Shown here: positions 22,489 through 32,497 of the stretch, piece by piece | Layout of the letters: each line of letters opens with the position of its first letter | How positions within the stretch are numbered: position 1 is the stretch's first letter | Assembly: GCF_020510705.1 (NCBI RefSeq) | Contig: NZ_CP075184.1 | Coordinates: 3,038,001-3,102,000 of the forward strand | From: Acidovorax radicis | GTDB lineage: Bacteria > Pseudomonadota > Gammaproteobacteria > Burkholderiales > Burkholderiaceae_C | Reading direction: 5' to 3' | DNA length: 64,000 bases | Notes under the pieces: generated by a model | The model's database searches: none | Told to the model about the DNA's origin: nothing | Seen by the model: the letters and a program-made list of their open reading frames with translations, nothing else | Position numbers and translations under genes: made by a program

Positions 22489-22761
22489 ATGAAAAAAAAC
22501 TACCTCCATCGCCTCGACGCCATCTGGCTGGTGCTGCTGGCCGCCACCACACTCACCTGGTGGTTGGGTGAACACCCCGATGCCGCCATGGGCGCCGCGC
22601 TCGCCAGTGTGGTGCTCGCTTTGGCCGGGCTCAAAGGCTGCCTGATCATTCTTGATTACATGGAACTGCGCCACGCTCCAGCACTCTGGCGCCGCCTGCT
22701 GCTGGGTTGGCTGGCCTTCACCTTGGCACTGGTGCTGGCGGCCACGCTCTGGCACGGCTAG
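22489..22761 (+). CDS. norF: cytochrome c oxidase subunit IV-like protein NorF
   Basis: A 90-residue membrane protein with three hydrophobic helices (AIWLVLLAATTLTWWLG, ALASVVLALAGLKGCLIIL, LLLGWLAFTLALVLAATLW). Size, helix pattern and place directly after norE fit NorF, the small accessory partner of NorE in NO reductase clusters. It ends the nir-norEF transcript; a 142-base gap with an operator palindrome follows before norC. Confidence 0.78.
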   Translation: MKKNYLHRLDAIWLVLLAATTLTWWLGEHPDAAMGAALASVVLALAGLKGCLIILDYMELRHAPALWRRLLLGWLAFTLALVLAATLWHG

Positions 22762-22823
22762 AAAACCAGCTCAGCGGGCCATCCTGCTGACGGCTTCCCC
22801 CATTGCGAAAAGTCAGCAACGCG

Positions 22824-22851
22824 TTTTTCCTTAAACGGGTTTAAGGAAAAA
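22824..22851. promoter_or_regulatory. palindromic operator upstream of norC
   Basis: Perfect arms TTTTTCCTTAAA and TTTAAGGAAAAA around CGGG. Its core TCCTTAAA-N4-TTTAAGGA matches the nirE/nirS palindrome (TCCTTGAA-N4-TTCAAGGA) except for one base per arm. Its centre is about 66 bases before the norC start, consistent with activation at a promoter starting near 22879. It could also fold as a hairpin, but no T run follows outside the arm. Confidence 0.7.
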
Positions 22852-22903
22852 AGTTGAGCAAATTGGGAGGATACAGCCCTCAAACTCGAAGGAGGGCTTA
22901 CGA

Positions 22904-24801
<1,898 letters not shown>

Positions 24802-24815
24802 GCCCAGAGGCCCGA

Positions 24816-24867
24816 AGAGCCTGTTCAAAACCTTTTCGGCATCGCCGATAAACCTTGAGCAGGCTCT
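24816..24867. repeat. long inverted repeat between norB and norQ
   Basis: Arms AGAGCCTGTTCAA (24816-24828) and TTGAGCAGGCTCT (24855-24867) pair over 13 positions with one G-U wobble. The loop holds a smaller CGGC/GCCG hairpin. There is no T run, so it is not an intrinsic terminator. It could be a 3' stabiliser of the norCB message or a dispersed repeat. Confidence 0.65.
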
Positions 24868-24909
24868 AACGTCCACACCGACACGATACGAACAAAGGCC
24901 GAGGCTGAC

Positions 24910-25719
24910 ATGGACCACAGTGAACTCAACCACATCACCTCTGCGGCCCTGCCCTTTTATGCCGAGCAAGGCAGCGAGGCATCGCTGTTCGAGCATGCCT
25001 GGCGCCAGCGCCTGCCGCTGCTGATCAAGGGGCCCACAGGTTGCGGAAAAACCCGCTTTGTGGAGCACATGGCAGCGCGGTTGCAACGCCCACTCATCAC
25101 CGTGAGTTGCCACGATGACCTGTCGGCAGCCGACCTGGTCGGTCGTCACCTGTTGGGCTCTGGCAGCACGATCTGGGCAGATGGCCCCTTGGCACGCGCT
25201 GTCCGACAAGGGGCCATCTGTTATCTCGACGAGGTGGTGGAGGCACGCAAGGACACCACGGTGGTGCTGCACCCCCTGGCGGACGACCGGCGTGTGCTGC
25301 CCATAGAACGCACAGGCGAAATGCTCGTTGCACCGCCAGAGTTCATGCTGGTGATCTCCTACAACCCAGGCTACCAGAGCCTGCTCAAAAGCCTCAAGCC
25401 CAGCACCCGCCAGCGGTTCGTGGCCTTGAATCTGGGTTACCCGGAGCCTGCGGTGGAACAAGCCGTGCTGCAAGCCGAAGCGGGTGCCAGCGCAAATCTG
25501 GCCGCCACGTTGGTGCAATTGGGCACGGCTTTGCGCCGACTGACCGATCACGACCTGGAAGAAGTAGCCAGCACACGACTGCTTGTCATGGCAGCGCGCC
25601 TGACCGTCTCGGGTGTGCCGCTCGCGCAAGCCTGCCGTGCAGCCATCGTCGACGCACTCACCGACGACGCGGGCACCGCTGCGGCACTGGACGAGGTCAT
25701 CCACGCACTGCTGGGGTAG
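24910..25719 (+). CDS. norQ: AAA+ ATPase NorQ (CbbQ/NirQ/NorQ family)
   Basis: Cytoplasmic MoxR-group AAA+ ATPase of 269 residues that works with NorD to activate NO reductase, probably in insertion of the non-heme iron. Walker A is GPTGCGKT (about residue 41), Walker B is ICYLDEVVEA, and sensor-1 type ISYNPGYQSLLKSL follows. GAGG precedes the ATG. It is separated from norB by the hairpin at 24816 and from norD by a polyferredoxin gene. Confidence 0.93.
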   Translation: MDHSELNHITSAALPFYAEQGSEASLFEHAWRQRLPLLIKGPTGCGKTRFVEHMAARLQRPLITVSCHDDLSAADLVGRHLLGSGSTIWADGPLARAVRQGAICYLDEVVEARKDTTVVLHPLADDRRVLPIERTGEMLVAPPEFMLVISYNPGYQSLLKSLKPSTRQRFVALNLGYPEPAVEQAVLQAEAGASANLAATLVQLGTALRRLTDHDLEEVASTRLLVMAARLTVSGVPLAQACRAAIVDALTDDAGTAAALDEVIHALLG

Positions 25720-25784
25720 CGGCAGGTCTTCGGCACCCGTCGCGCCCGTTGCGGCTCATCGTGCCTCCGGGACACCTTCCATTC

Positions 25785-26822
25785 ATGCAACGCCATCGAC
25801 GCACCTTCCAGATCGGCTTTTTTGCGCTGTTCCTGTGCGCACCTGCACTCAACCTGCTGCGGTTTGATGTCACAGAGGTGCAGCTGTGGGTGCTGGGTCA
25901 ACGCTGGAGCCTGGGCCTCGACGCCTTTCAGCAAGGATTCATCAGCCCGGGCGAAATGGCCTGGCGCCTGGTGATGCGCGTCTTGCTGCCTGCGGTGCTG
26001 ATCGTGAGCGGCTTTCTGGCCGTGGCCTGGCGCTATGGGCGCCTCTACTGTGGCTGGCTCTGCCCCCATTTTTCGCTGGTGGAGTTGCTCAACCACATGC
26101 TGCAAAAAGCCTGTGGCCGCCTCTCTTTGTGGAACCGCAAACCCACGCCCCGCCACGGACTCAAGCCGGACTGGCGTTGGTGGCCCGTGTTTGTGCTGCT
26201 GTGCCTGACCATGGGCTTCGCATGGGCCATCACGCTGCTCACTTACCTGTTGCCTCCGGCCGATGTGTGGGGCCGTCTGGTGCATGGCGACCTCACGCCC
26301 AATCAACTGCGGTTTCTCATTATCGGCACCACGGTGTTTACCGCAGAGTTCCTGTTCGCACGCCATCTTTTTTGCCGCTTCGGCTGCGCGGTGGGTTTGT
26401 TCCAAAGCCTGGTGTGGATGGCCAACCCGCGCGGGCGCGTGGTGGTCTTTGCACGCAAAGAACAAGGCCCAGGCCTGGTTCGCCACGCCAGCAGCAAAAA
26501 TGCGCTGCAGCCAGCCACCCCTTCACACTGCCGCAGCTGCGACGAGCCCTATGGCAACGCCTGCGACCGCGCCTGCCCCATGCAGCTGCCTGCGCGCAAC
26601 TTCAAGCGCCGCAAGTTCTCTTGTGTGCAATGTGGACTGTGTGTGCAGGCCTGCGAGCACTCGCAGGCAGCGCAGCAGCGCGAGCCTTTGCTGCAGTGGA
26701 CCATCGGCGCCGATGCGTTGCGCGAATCCCTGCGCGCGCCGCCGCTGACCGCAGGGCCGCTGCCCAGTCGGTCCGTTGCGTTGGCAACACCCGCCCAGAC
26801 CACCACCGCCCAAGGAGGATGA
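25785..26822 (+). CDS. membrane polyferredoxin (NapH/NosR/CcoG-like 4Fe-4S protein) in the nor operon
   Basis: A 345-residue protein with about four or five membrane helices (for example LVMRVLLPAVLIVSGFLAV and PVFVLLCLTMGFAWAI). It carries paired Cys motifs at the membrane face, YCGWLCPH and FCRFGCAVG, as in NosR/NapH/CcoG. A C-terminal cytoplasmic ferredoxin part has CRSCDEPYGNACDRACPM and CVQCGLCVQACEHS, enough for two [4Fe-4S] clusters. The gene sits between norQ and norD and almost touches norD, so it is part of the NO reductase operon. It could feed electrons from the quinol or cytoplasmic side into Nor assembly or metal loading; that is inference. ATG 25785 is preferred over upstream TTG and GTG codons because it precedes the first coherent helix. 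Confidence 0.8.
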   Translation: MQRHRRTFQIGFFALFLCAPALNLLRFDVTEVQLWVLGQRWSLGLDAFQQGFISPGEMAWRLVMRVLLPAVLIVSGFLAVAWRYGRLYCGWLCPHFSLVELLNHMLQKACGRLSLWNRKPTPRHGLKPDWRWWPVFVLLCLTMGFAWAITLLTYLLPPADVWGRLVHGDLTPNQLRFLIIGTTVFTAEFLFARHLFCRFGCAVGLFQSLVWMANPRGRVVVFARKEQGPGLVRHASSKNALQPATPSHCRSCDEPYGNACDRACPMQLPARNFKRRKFSCVQCGLCVQACEHSQAAQQREPLLQWTIGADALRESLRAPPLTAGPLPSRSVALATPAQTTTAQGG

Positions 26823-26823
26823 C

Positions 26824-28710
26824 ATGGAAGAATGGATCGGCCAGCAATGGCACCGCATCGTCACCCAATGGACCACCCATGGGTACCCCGATGCGCAGGT
26901 CACGCTGGAAGAAGTGCGCCGCCCGCTGGGCATGCTTTTCAGGTGCGGCGACGGACCTTCTGCGATGCGCATAGCCCCAGCCGCCGACCGCGCCATTGGA
27001 GGGCCGCGCGACTGGTTGCAGCGCTTGGCGGGCGCGGGCAACCGGGCCGCCCTGCCCGAATTTCAAACCGATGTGCTGGCCCTGCCCGCTGCATTGGCTG
27101 TCTTCAGCGACCGCGCCCTCAATCGCGATCTCTATCTGTGGCTCGCAGCGATGGGTTCGCGATGGCCGGCGGTACATCCCCACGCACAGGGCTGGCTGGC
27201 CCACAACCTGGCAGCCACGCGCGCTGCGCGGGCAGCCTTCCCAGGCCTGGTAGCGGCCCACCAAAGACTCTGCCAGGCACAGCTGGCCCTGCGCCCGCCG
27301 CTTGCGCGTCTGCGGGGCACCGCAGCCGACGCCGAAGGGTGGGTGCAGCGCGCCTTGCGCGGCGAGCTGGATGATCTGCCGCCGGACGCTGACCTGCCGC
27401 CATGGCCGCCCACGTCCGTTGCCCCGGTCTGGCTGTGGCTTGACGGTGGCCAAGCCACGGGCTCTTCGATACAACGAGCGCCCGGCACGGCAGACACCGA
27501 CAACAATGTGGACACCGCGACCAGCCCCCAGGACGACGCAACACGCCACCGCGCCGAGCGCGTGTGCGACGACCGTAACAACGCGCCCTTGATGTTCTTC
27601 TTTCGCGCCGAATCCATTCTGTCGTGGGGCGAATTCACCAAGGTGCAGCGCGCTGATGACGACAGCGATGACGGTCAGGCACTCGATGCCGCGCGTGACA
27701 TGGATGTGCTGGCCATTGCGCAAGACCCCGGCAATGCGCGCAGGCTCGCCTCGCGTGTGCGGTTCGACCTGGACCTGCCCAGCGCTTCGGCCGATGACAT
27801 TGCTCTGGGCCCAGGCCAAAAACAACCCGAGTGGGACTGGAAGGCTGGCGTATTGCGCCCCGCACACTGCGCGGTGCAGCGCATGGTGGCCCGCGAGGCG
27901 CCGCCCTTTGCGCCGGACGCCAGGCTGCGCATCACCGCCCGGCAAGTGCGCCGACGTCTCGAAATGTTGCGCGCGGCCCCCGCGCGTGCACACTCACAGC
28001 CCGATGGCGACGAGCTGGACATTGACGCCTGGGTGCGCCACGCCACCGATGGCGCCGCTCTGCGCAGCGAATCACCTGCCGTGTGGCAGCGGCGCGTACG
28101 GTCCGAGCGCAGTCTGGCCACACTGCTGCTGGCTGACCTGTCGCTCTCCACCGACGCCCATGTGGGGGGTGCGGGCCGGCCGATGCGTGTCATCGACGTG
28201 ATCCGCGACGCGCTCTACGTCTTTGGCGAGGCATTGGCGGCGGGCGGCGACACCTTCGAGATGCTGGGGTTCAGCTCGGTGCGGCGCCAGAACGTGCGCA
28301 TCCAGCACCTCAAAGGCTTCGACGACGCGTGGAAAGCCCCGGCGCAGGCGCGTGTCGCAGCCATCAAACCGGGTTACTACACGCGCATGGGCGCCGCGAT
28401 CCGCCACGCCACTGATTGCTTGGCGGTGCGCCCAGAGCGCCAGCGCCTGCTGCTGCTGCTGACCGACGGCAAGCCCAATGACCTGGACATCTATGAAGGC
28501 CGCTATGGCCTGGAAGACACACGCCACGCGGTGCAAGAGGCCCGCGCCCGCGGACTCACCCCATTTGCCGTCACCATCGATGACAAGGGCCATGACTACC
28601 TCCCCTACCTCTTTGGCCAGCAAGGCTATGCGCTGGTGCGCCGCCCACGCGACCTGGCACAGCGCCTGGCGGCGGTTTATAGCCAGCTCACGAGCAGTCA
28701 GCGGGTCTGA
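26824..28710 (+). CDS. norD: nitric oxide reductase activation protein NorD (VWA domain)
   Basis: A 628-residue cytoplasmic protein with a long variable N-terminal half and a C-terminal von Willebrand factor A domain (about residues 420-610). The metal-ion adhesion site appears as LLADLSLSTDAHV (Asp-x-Ser-x-Ser), followed by LLLLTDGKPNDLD. NorD pairs with NorQ in an AAA+/VWA chaperone needed for active NorCB. AAGGAGG precedes the ATG. There is no clear intrinsic terminator after it; the regulator gene 130 bases on has its own promoter. Confidence 0.93.
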   Translation: MEEWIGQQWHRIVTQWTTHGYPDAQVTLEEVRRPLGMLFRCGDGPSAMRIAPAADRAIGGPRDWLQRLAGAGNRAALPEFQTDVLALPAALAVFSDRALNRDLYLWLAAMGSRWPAVHPHAQGWLAHNLAATRAARAAFPGLVAAHQRLCQAQLALRPPLARLRGTAADAEGWVQRALRGELDDLPPDADLPPWPPTSVAPVWLWLDGGQATGSSIQRAPGTADTDNNVDTATSPQDDATRHRAERVCDDRNNAPLMFFFRAESILSWGEFTKVQRADDDSDDGQALDAARDMDVLAIAQDPGNARRLASRVRFDLDLPSASADDIALGPGQKQPEWDWKAGVLRPAHCAVQRMVAREAPPFAPDARLRITARQVRRRLEMLRAAPARAHSQPDGDELDIDAWVRHATDGAALRSESPAVWQRRVRSERSLATLLLADLSLSTDAHVGGAGRPMRVIDVIRDALYVFGEALAAGGDTFEMLGFSSVRRQNVRIQHLKGFDDAWKAPAQARVAAIKPGYYTRMGAAIRHATDCLAVRPERQRLLLLLTDGKPNDLDIYEGRYGLEDTRHAVQEARARGLTPFAVTIDDKGHDYLPYLFGQQGYALVRRPRDLAQRLAAVYSQLTSSQRV

Positions 28711-28762
28711 ATCGGCACCGTGACCGGAACGCCACCATTTTTGATGCGTTGCACCAATTTCT

Positions 28763-28811
28763 TTGACTTCCATCATGAAGATTCACGCAACATCTCTGTT
28801 TAATAAGGGAA
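28763..28811 (+). promoter_or_regulatory. FNR-box class II promoter of the Dnr-type regulator gene
   Basis: TTGAC-TTCC-ATCAT at 28763-28776 matches the FNR box TTGAT-N4-ATCAA at 8 of 10 positions. A TTTAAT hexamer (5 of 6 to TATAAT) lies at 28799-28804, exactly where the -10 falls if the box is centred at -41.5 of a start near 28811. The geometry is that of an oxygen-limitation-activated promoter. Confidence 0.65.
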
Positions 28812-28839
28812 CTAATTCACGCACCCATGTGGCCCCCAA

Positions 28840-29583
28840 ATGGACATCCGGCAATTTGACATTCCACGCTACCTGTCGGCCCAGCCGCTGTTTCAGGAAT
28901 CGACGCCCGAAGAGTTGATCCGCCTGTCCCAGGGCTGCCGACTGCGTCGGTTCTCACGGGGTGAAGACATTTTTCGCGTGGGTGAACCGTGCGAAGAGTT
29001 TCATGTCACGGTGCTGGGCCAGGTCAAGCTGTTTGCGCTGTCCCCGTCGGGCCAGGAGAAAGTGATCGAACTGGTGGGGCCCGGTTGCAGCTTCGCCGAA
29101 GCCCTGATGTTCACAGGCAAGCCGTACATCATCAACGCCCAGGCGCTGAGCGAAACACTTCTGCTCAGCGTGGAAAAGACCACCGTAGAGCGCGAAATTC
29201 AAGCCGATCCGCGTTTTGCCATGCGCATGCTCGCCGGCATCTCACGGCGGCTGCACGGGCTGGTGCACGACGTGCAGACCTATACCCTGCACAGCGGCAT
29301 GCAACGTGTCATCAGCTACCTGCTGCACGAACTGCCCGAGGATTCACCCAATGCAACACGCGTGGCGCTGGCCGGCGCAGGCTGCGGCGCGGCCCTGGAG
29401 CCCGGCAACCTTCGGATCACCCTGCCAGTGAGCAAGGCCACGCTTGCGTCGCGCTTGTCGCTCACGCCCGAATACTTCTCGCGGGTGCTGCATGAGCTGG
29501 AGGATGCCGGCTTGATCCAAATGGACAAGCGCGACATCCACATCCCCAACACCACCCGGCTTGCGGAACACACGGCCGGTTGA
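28840..29583 (+). CDS. dnr: Dnr-type Crp/Fnr regulator of denitrification
   Basis: A 247-residue regulator with a cNMP-binding-like sensor domain (about 20-130), dimer helix and winged helix (VSKATLASRLSLTPEYFSRV). The recognition helix has the ExxSR pattern (E-Y-F-S-R) of FNR/DNR proteins. It lacks an N-terminal cysteine set, so it does not bind an FNR-type cluster. This is the profile of DNR/NnrR proteins, which sense NO through heme. Its location right after norD and the presence of a matched operator before both nirS and norC make it the likely activator of this cluster. NO or heme sensing is inferred from family and context. Confidence 0.85.
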   Translation: MDIRQFDIPRYLSAQPLFQESTPEELIRLSQGCRLRRFSRGEDIFRVGEPCEEFHVTVLGQVKLFALSPSGQEKVIELVGPGCSFAEALMFTGKPYIINAQALSETLLLSVEKTTVEREIQADPRFAMRMLAGISRRLHGLVHDVQTYTLHSGMQRVISYLLHELPEDSPNATRVALAGAGCGAALEPGNLRITLPVSKATLASRLSLTPEYFSRVLHELEDAGLIQMDKRDIHIPNTTRLAEHTAG

Positions 29584-29730
29584 ACCGCAGCAGCACGGCG
29601 CGCGCCTGTTCGTAGCGTGGCGGCATAAGCTCATCACCAACAATTGGATGCGCCCACAGGCGCTCCCGTGCAAGAATGCCCGCCGCGGCGTCGTGCCGCG
29701 CCCCACCCCATTCAGGAGGATGCGAGCCCC

Positions 29731-31014
29731 ATGAAAATCGAGACCCTTGCCGTCCACGCCGGCTACAAGCCAGAGCCCACCACCAAGTCTGCTGCCGTTC
29801 CGCTGTACCAGACCACCGCCTATGCGTTCGACAGTGCACAGCACGGCGCGGACCTGTTTGACCTGAAGGTGCCGGGCAACATCTACACGCGCATCATGAA
29901 CCCGACCACCGATGTGCTGGAACAGCGCGTTGCCGCGCTGGAAGGCGGCGTGGCGGCACTGGCCCTGGCGTCAGGCATGGCAGCCATCACAGCGGCGATC
30001 CAGACCATTGCCGAGGCGGGCGACAACATTGTCTCGACCAGCACCCTGTACGGTGGCACCTACAACCTGTTTGCCCACACCTTTCCGCAGCAGGGCATCG
30101 AAGTACGCTTTGCCGATGCGAGCAACCCAGCCAGTTTTGCAGCGCTGATCGACGCGCGCACCAAGGCGGTGTTTTGCGAATCCATCGGCAACCCACTGGG
30201 CAACGTCACCGACATCGCCGCACTGGCCAAGGTGGCGCACGACCATGGCGTGCCGCTGATCGTGGACAACACCGTGCCCAGCCCCTACCTGTGCCGCCCT
30301 ATCGAGCATGGCGCCGACATCGTGGTGCACGCGCTGACCAAGTACATGAACGGCCACGGCAACAGCATCGGCGGCATCATTGTGGACAGCGGCAAATTCC
30401 CTTGGGCCCAGCACAAGGCACGGTTCAAGCGCCTGAACGAGCCCGACGTGAGCTACCACGGCGTGGTCTACACAGAAGCCCTGGGCGCCGCTGCCTACAT
30501 TGGCCGTGCACGCGTGGTGCCACTGCGCAACATGGGCGCGGCGCTGTCGCCGTTCAATGCGTGGCTGACGCTGCAAGGCATTGAAACCCTGCCGCTGCGC
30601 ATGGACCGCACCTGCGACAACACGCTGGCCCTGGCGAAGTTTCTGCAAAGCCACGCCAAGGTCGAATGGGTGCGCTACGCCGGTCTGCCCGACCACCCTG
30701 ACCACGCATTGGTGCAGCGCCAGATGGGCGGCAAGGCGTCGGGCATTTTGTCGTTTGGCCTCAAGACCCGCGATGCCGATCCGCGTGCCGCCGGCGCACG
30801 CTTCCTTGATGCGCTGGGCCTGTTCACCCGGCTGGTGAACATCGGCGATGCCAAGTCGCTCGCCACGCACCCTGCATCGACCACCCACCGCCAGCTCAAC
30901 CCGCAAGAGCTGGCCAAAGCGGGCGTGAGCGAAAACATGGTGCGCCTGTCGGTGGGCATTGAGCACATCGACGATTTGCAGGCGGATCTGGCCCAGGCAC
31001 TCGACAAGGTATGA
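29731..31014 (+). CDS. metY: O-acetylhomoserine aminocarboxypropyltransferase
   Basis: PLP enzyme of 427 residues that makes homocysteine from O-acetylhomoserine and sulfide. Family signatures are YTRIMNPTTDVLEQRVAALE, GGTYNLFAHTF, and the PLP lysine in VHALTKYMNGHGNSIGG (the Lys of LTKY). The C-terminal LVNIGDAKSLATHPASTTH motif binds the substrate carboxylate. The frame is open to 29644, but the ATG at 29731 with AGGAGG upstream begins the conserved MKIETLAVHAGY. Length and motifs separate MetY from the shorter MetB/MetZ. Repeat copy C lies downstream. Confidence 0.92.
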   Translation: MKIETLAVHAGYKPEPTTKSAAVPLYQTTAYAFDSAQHGADLFDLKVPGNIYTRIMNPTTDVLEQRVAALEGGVAALALASGMAAITAAIQTIAEAGDNIVSTSTLYGGTYNLFAHTFPQQGIEVRFADASNPASFAALIDARTKAVFCESIGNPLGNVTDIAALAKVAHDHGVPLIVDNTVPSPYLCRPIEHGADIVVHALTKYMNGHGNSIGGIIVDSGKFPWAQHKARFKRLNEPDVSYHGVVYTEALGAAAYIGRARVVPLRNMGAALSPFNAWLTLQGIETLPLRMDRTCDNTLALAKFLQSHAKVEWVRYAGLPDHPDHALVQRQMGGKASGILSFGLKTRDADPRAAGARFLDALGLFTRLVNIGDAKSLATHPASTTHRQLNPQELAKAGVSENMVRLSVGIEHIDDLQADLAQALDKV

Positions 31015-31073
31015 CATCCCACCCCGCCCAGCACGGCCTTTGGCTGGAGCCTGGCGGGGATGGATTTTAGGTG

Positions 31074-31115
31074 TTTTTGGCCTCTAGCGCTTTATCAATA
31101 AGCGCTAGCAGCTAT
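31074..31115 (-). repeat. small palindromic repeat, copy C
   Basis: Inverse orientation on the plus strand, TTTTTGGCCTCTAGCGC then AAGCGCTAGCAGCTAT. It lies between the convergent metY and egtB genes, where it could fold on either transcript. Confidence 0.75.
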
Positions 31116-31170
31116 GTTTTTGATAGTAAATATTCAACACTATCTCTGGCACCTGCACGGCCTGGTGCAC

Positions 31171-32484
31171 TCAATCCGGGTCGCGCGCAAGCCTTATTCC
31201 GGCAAACTGCCACCGCGCCGTGGCAGGAAAGAAGTTGCGATAGGTCACCCGCTCATGCCCTGGCGGCGTGGCACAAGAGCCGCCCCGCAGCACGTACTGA
31301 TTGACCATGAACTTGCCGTTGTACTCACCCACGGCGCCCTCGGCCACCCGAAACCCAGGGTACGGCGCGTAGCTCGACTGCGTCCACTGCCAAGCCACAC
31401 CAAAAAATGCTGACAACGCGTGGGTGGTTGCCGGTTGCGGCGGGGCCACCCCCATGCCATCTGCGGCCAGGCATGGGCTTTCTCTTTCTGCCTGTTCCAG
31501 CGCGTGCGCGGCAGCGTGCTCCCACTCGGCCTCGGTCGGCAAACGTGCGCCAGCCCAACGGGCGTAGGCGTCTGCCTCGTAGTACGACAGGTGCACCACA
31601 GGCAACGCAGCGTGCAATGGCTGCAGCCCCCGCAAGGTGAACTCAGACCAGCCACCGTCTACACGCGGCCAATACAGGGGCTGCGTCAAACCCAGACTGG
31701 CACGCCAGTCCCAGCCTTCCGCCAGCCAGAGTGAAGGATCGAGATACCCACCGCCCTCCACAAAATCCACATACTCGCCGTTGCTCACCAGGCGCGACGC
31801 AAGAGCAAAGGGCTGAACGAACACCCGGTGGCGCGGGCCCTCGTTGTCAAAGGCAAACCCGTCCCCTGCGTGGCCCATGTCGATGAGTCCCCCGTCAAAG
31901 GCGTGCCACACCAAGGCAGCCGCAGTATCCGCGGCGCCAGACACACCGCAAGAACCCGGTACCCCAGGCACAGCGGATACGTCTGCCCCCTCGGTGCCTG
32001 TGTGATACGCGGGGCGCAGCGGGTTGCAAAACAGCAGGTGCTTGATGTCGGTGAGGATCAGCTCCTGGTGCTGCTGCTCATGCTGCAGGCCCAACTCCAC
32101 GAGTGTGCAGATGGCCGCATCCTGTGCCACGGCCGGTAGCAGGCGCGCCATGCGCTGGTCCACCGACGCCCGGTAAGCCAGCACATCGGCCAGGGACGGG
32201 CGCGTCAGCAAGCCGCGCTGCGCACGTGGATGCCGGTCGCCCACACCGTTGTAATACGAATTGAAAAGGACCCTGAACGCCGGGTCGAATGGCGCAAACC
32301 CTGGTTCATGGGCTTGCAGCACAAAGGTTTCAAAAAACCAGGTGGTGTGTGCGAGATGCCATTTGGTGGGGCTGGCATCGGGCATGGATTGCGCACCACA
32401 GTCTTCGGCCGACAACGGCGCGGCCAAGGCCAGCGAGCGGGCGCGAACGGCTGCATAGCGCACAAGCAATGGTGATGTTGTCAT
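31171..32484 (-). CDS. egtB: ergothioneine biosynthesis protein EgtB (sulfoxide synthase)
   Basis: Non-heme iron enzyme of 437 residues that joins hercynine to a sulfur donor (cysteine or gamma-glutamylcysteine) with O2. The N-terminal DinB-like domain supplies the iron triad: a His in TKWHLAHTTWF and the two in HEQQHQELILTD. The C-terminal formylglycine-enzyme/sulfatase-modifying domain ends NQYVLRGGSCATPPGHERVT. The frame is open to 32661 within egtD, but MTTSPLLVRY at 32484 is the sensible start. It lies 13 bases after egtD on the same strand, making an egtDB operon. Confidence 0.92.
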   Translation of the reverse strand: MTTSPLLVRYAAVRARSLALAAPLSAEDCGAQSMPDASPTKWHLAHTTWFFETFVLQAHEPGFAPFDPAFRVLFNSYYNGVGDRHPRAQRGLLTRPSLADVLAYRASVDQRMARLLPAVAQDAAICTLVELGLQHEQQHQELILTDIKHLLFCNPLRPAYHTGTEGADVSAVPGVPGSCGVSGAADTAAALVWHAFDGGLIDMGHAGDGFAFDNEGPRHRVFVQPFALASRLVSNGEYVDFVEGGGYLDPSLWLAEGWDWRASLGLTQPLYWPRVDGGWSEFTLRGLQPLHAALPVVHLSYYEADAYARWAGARLPTEAEWEHAAAHALEQAERESPCLAADGMGVAPPQPATTHALSAFFGVAWQWTQSSYAPYPGFRVAEGAVGEYNGKFMVNQYVLRGGSCATPPGHERVTYRNFFPATARWQFAGIRLARDPD

Positions 32485-32497
32485 GTGGGGCCTTGCA

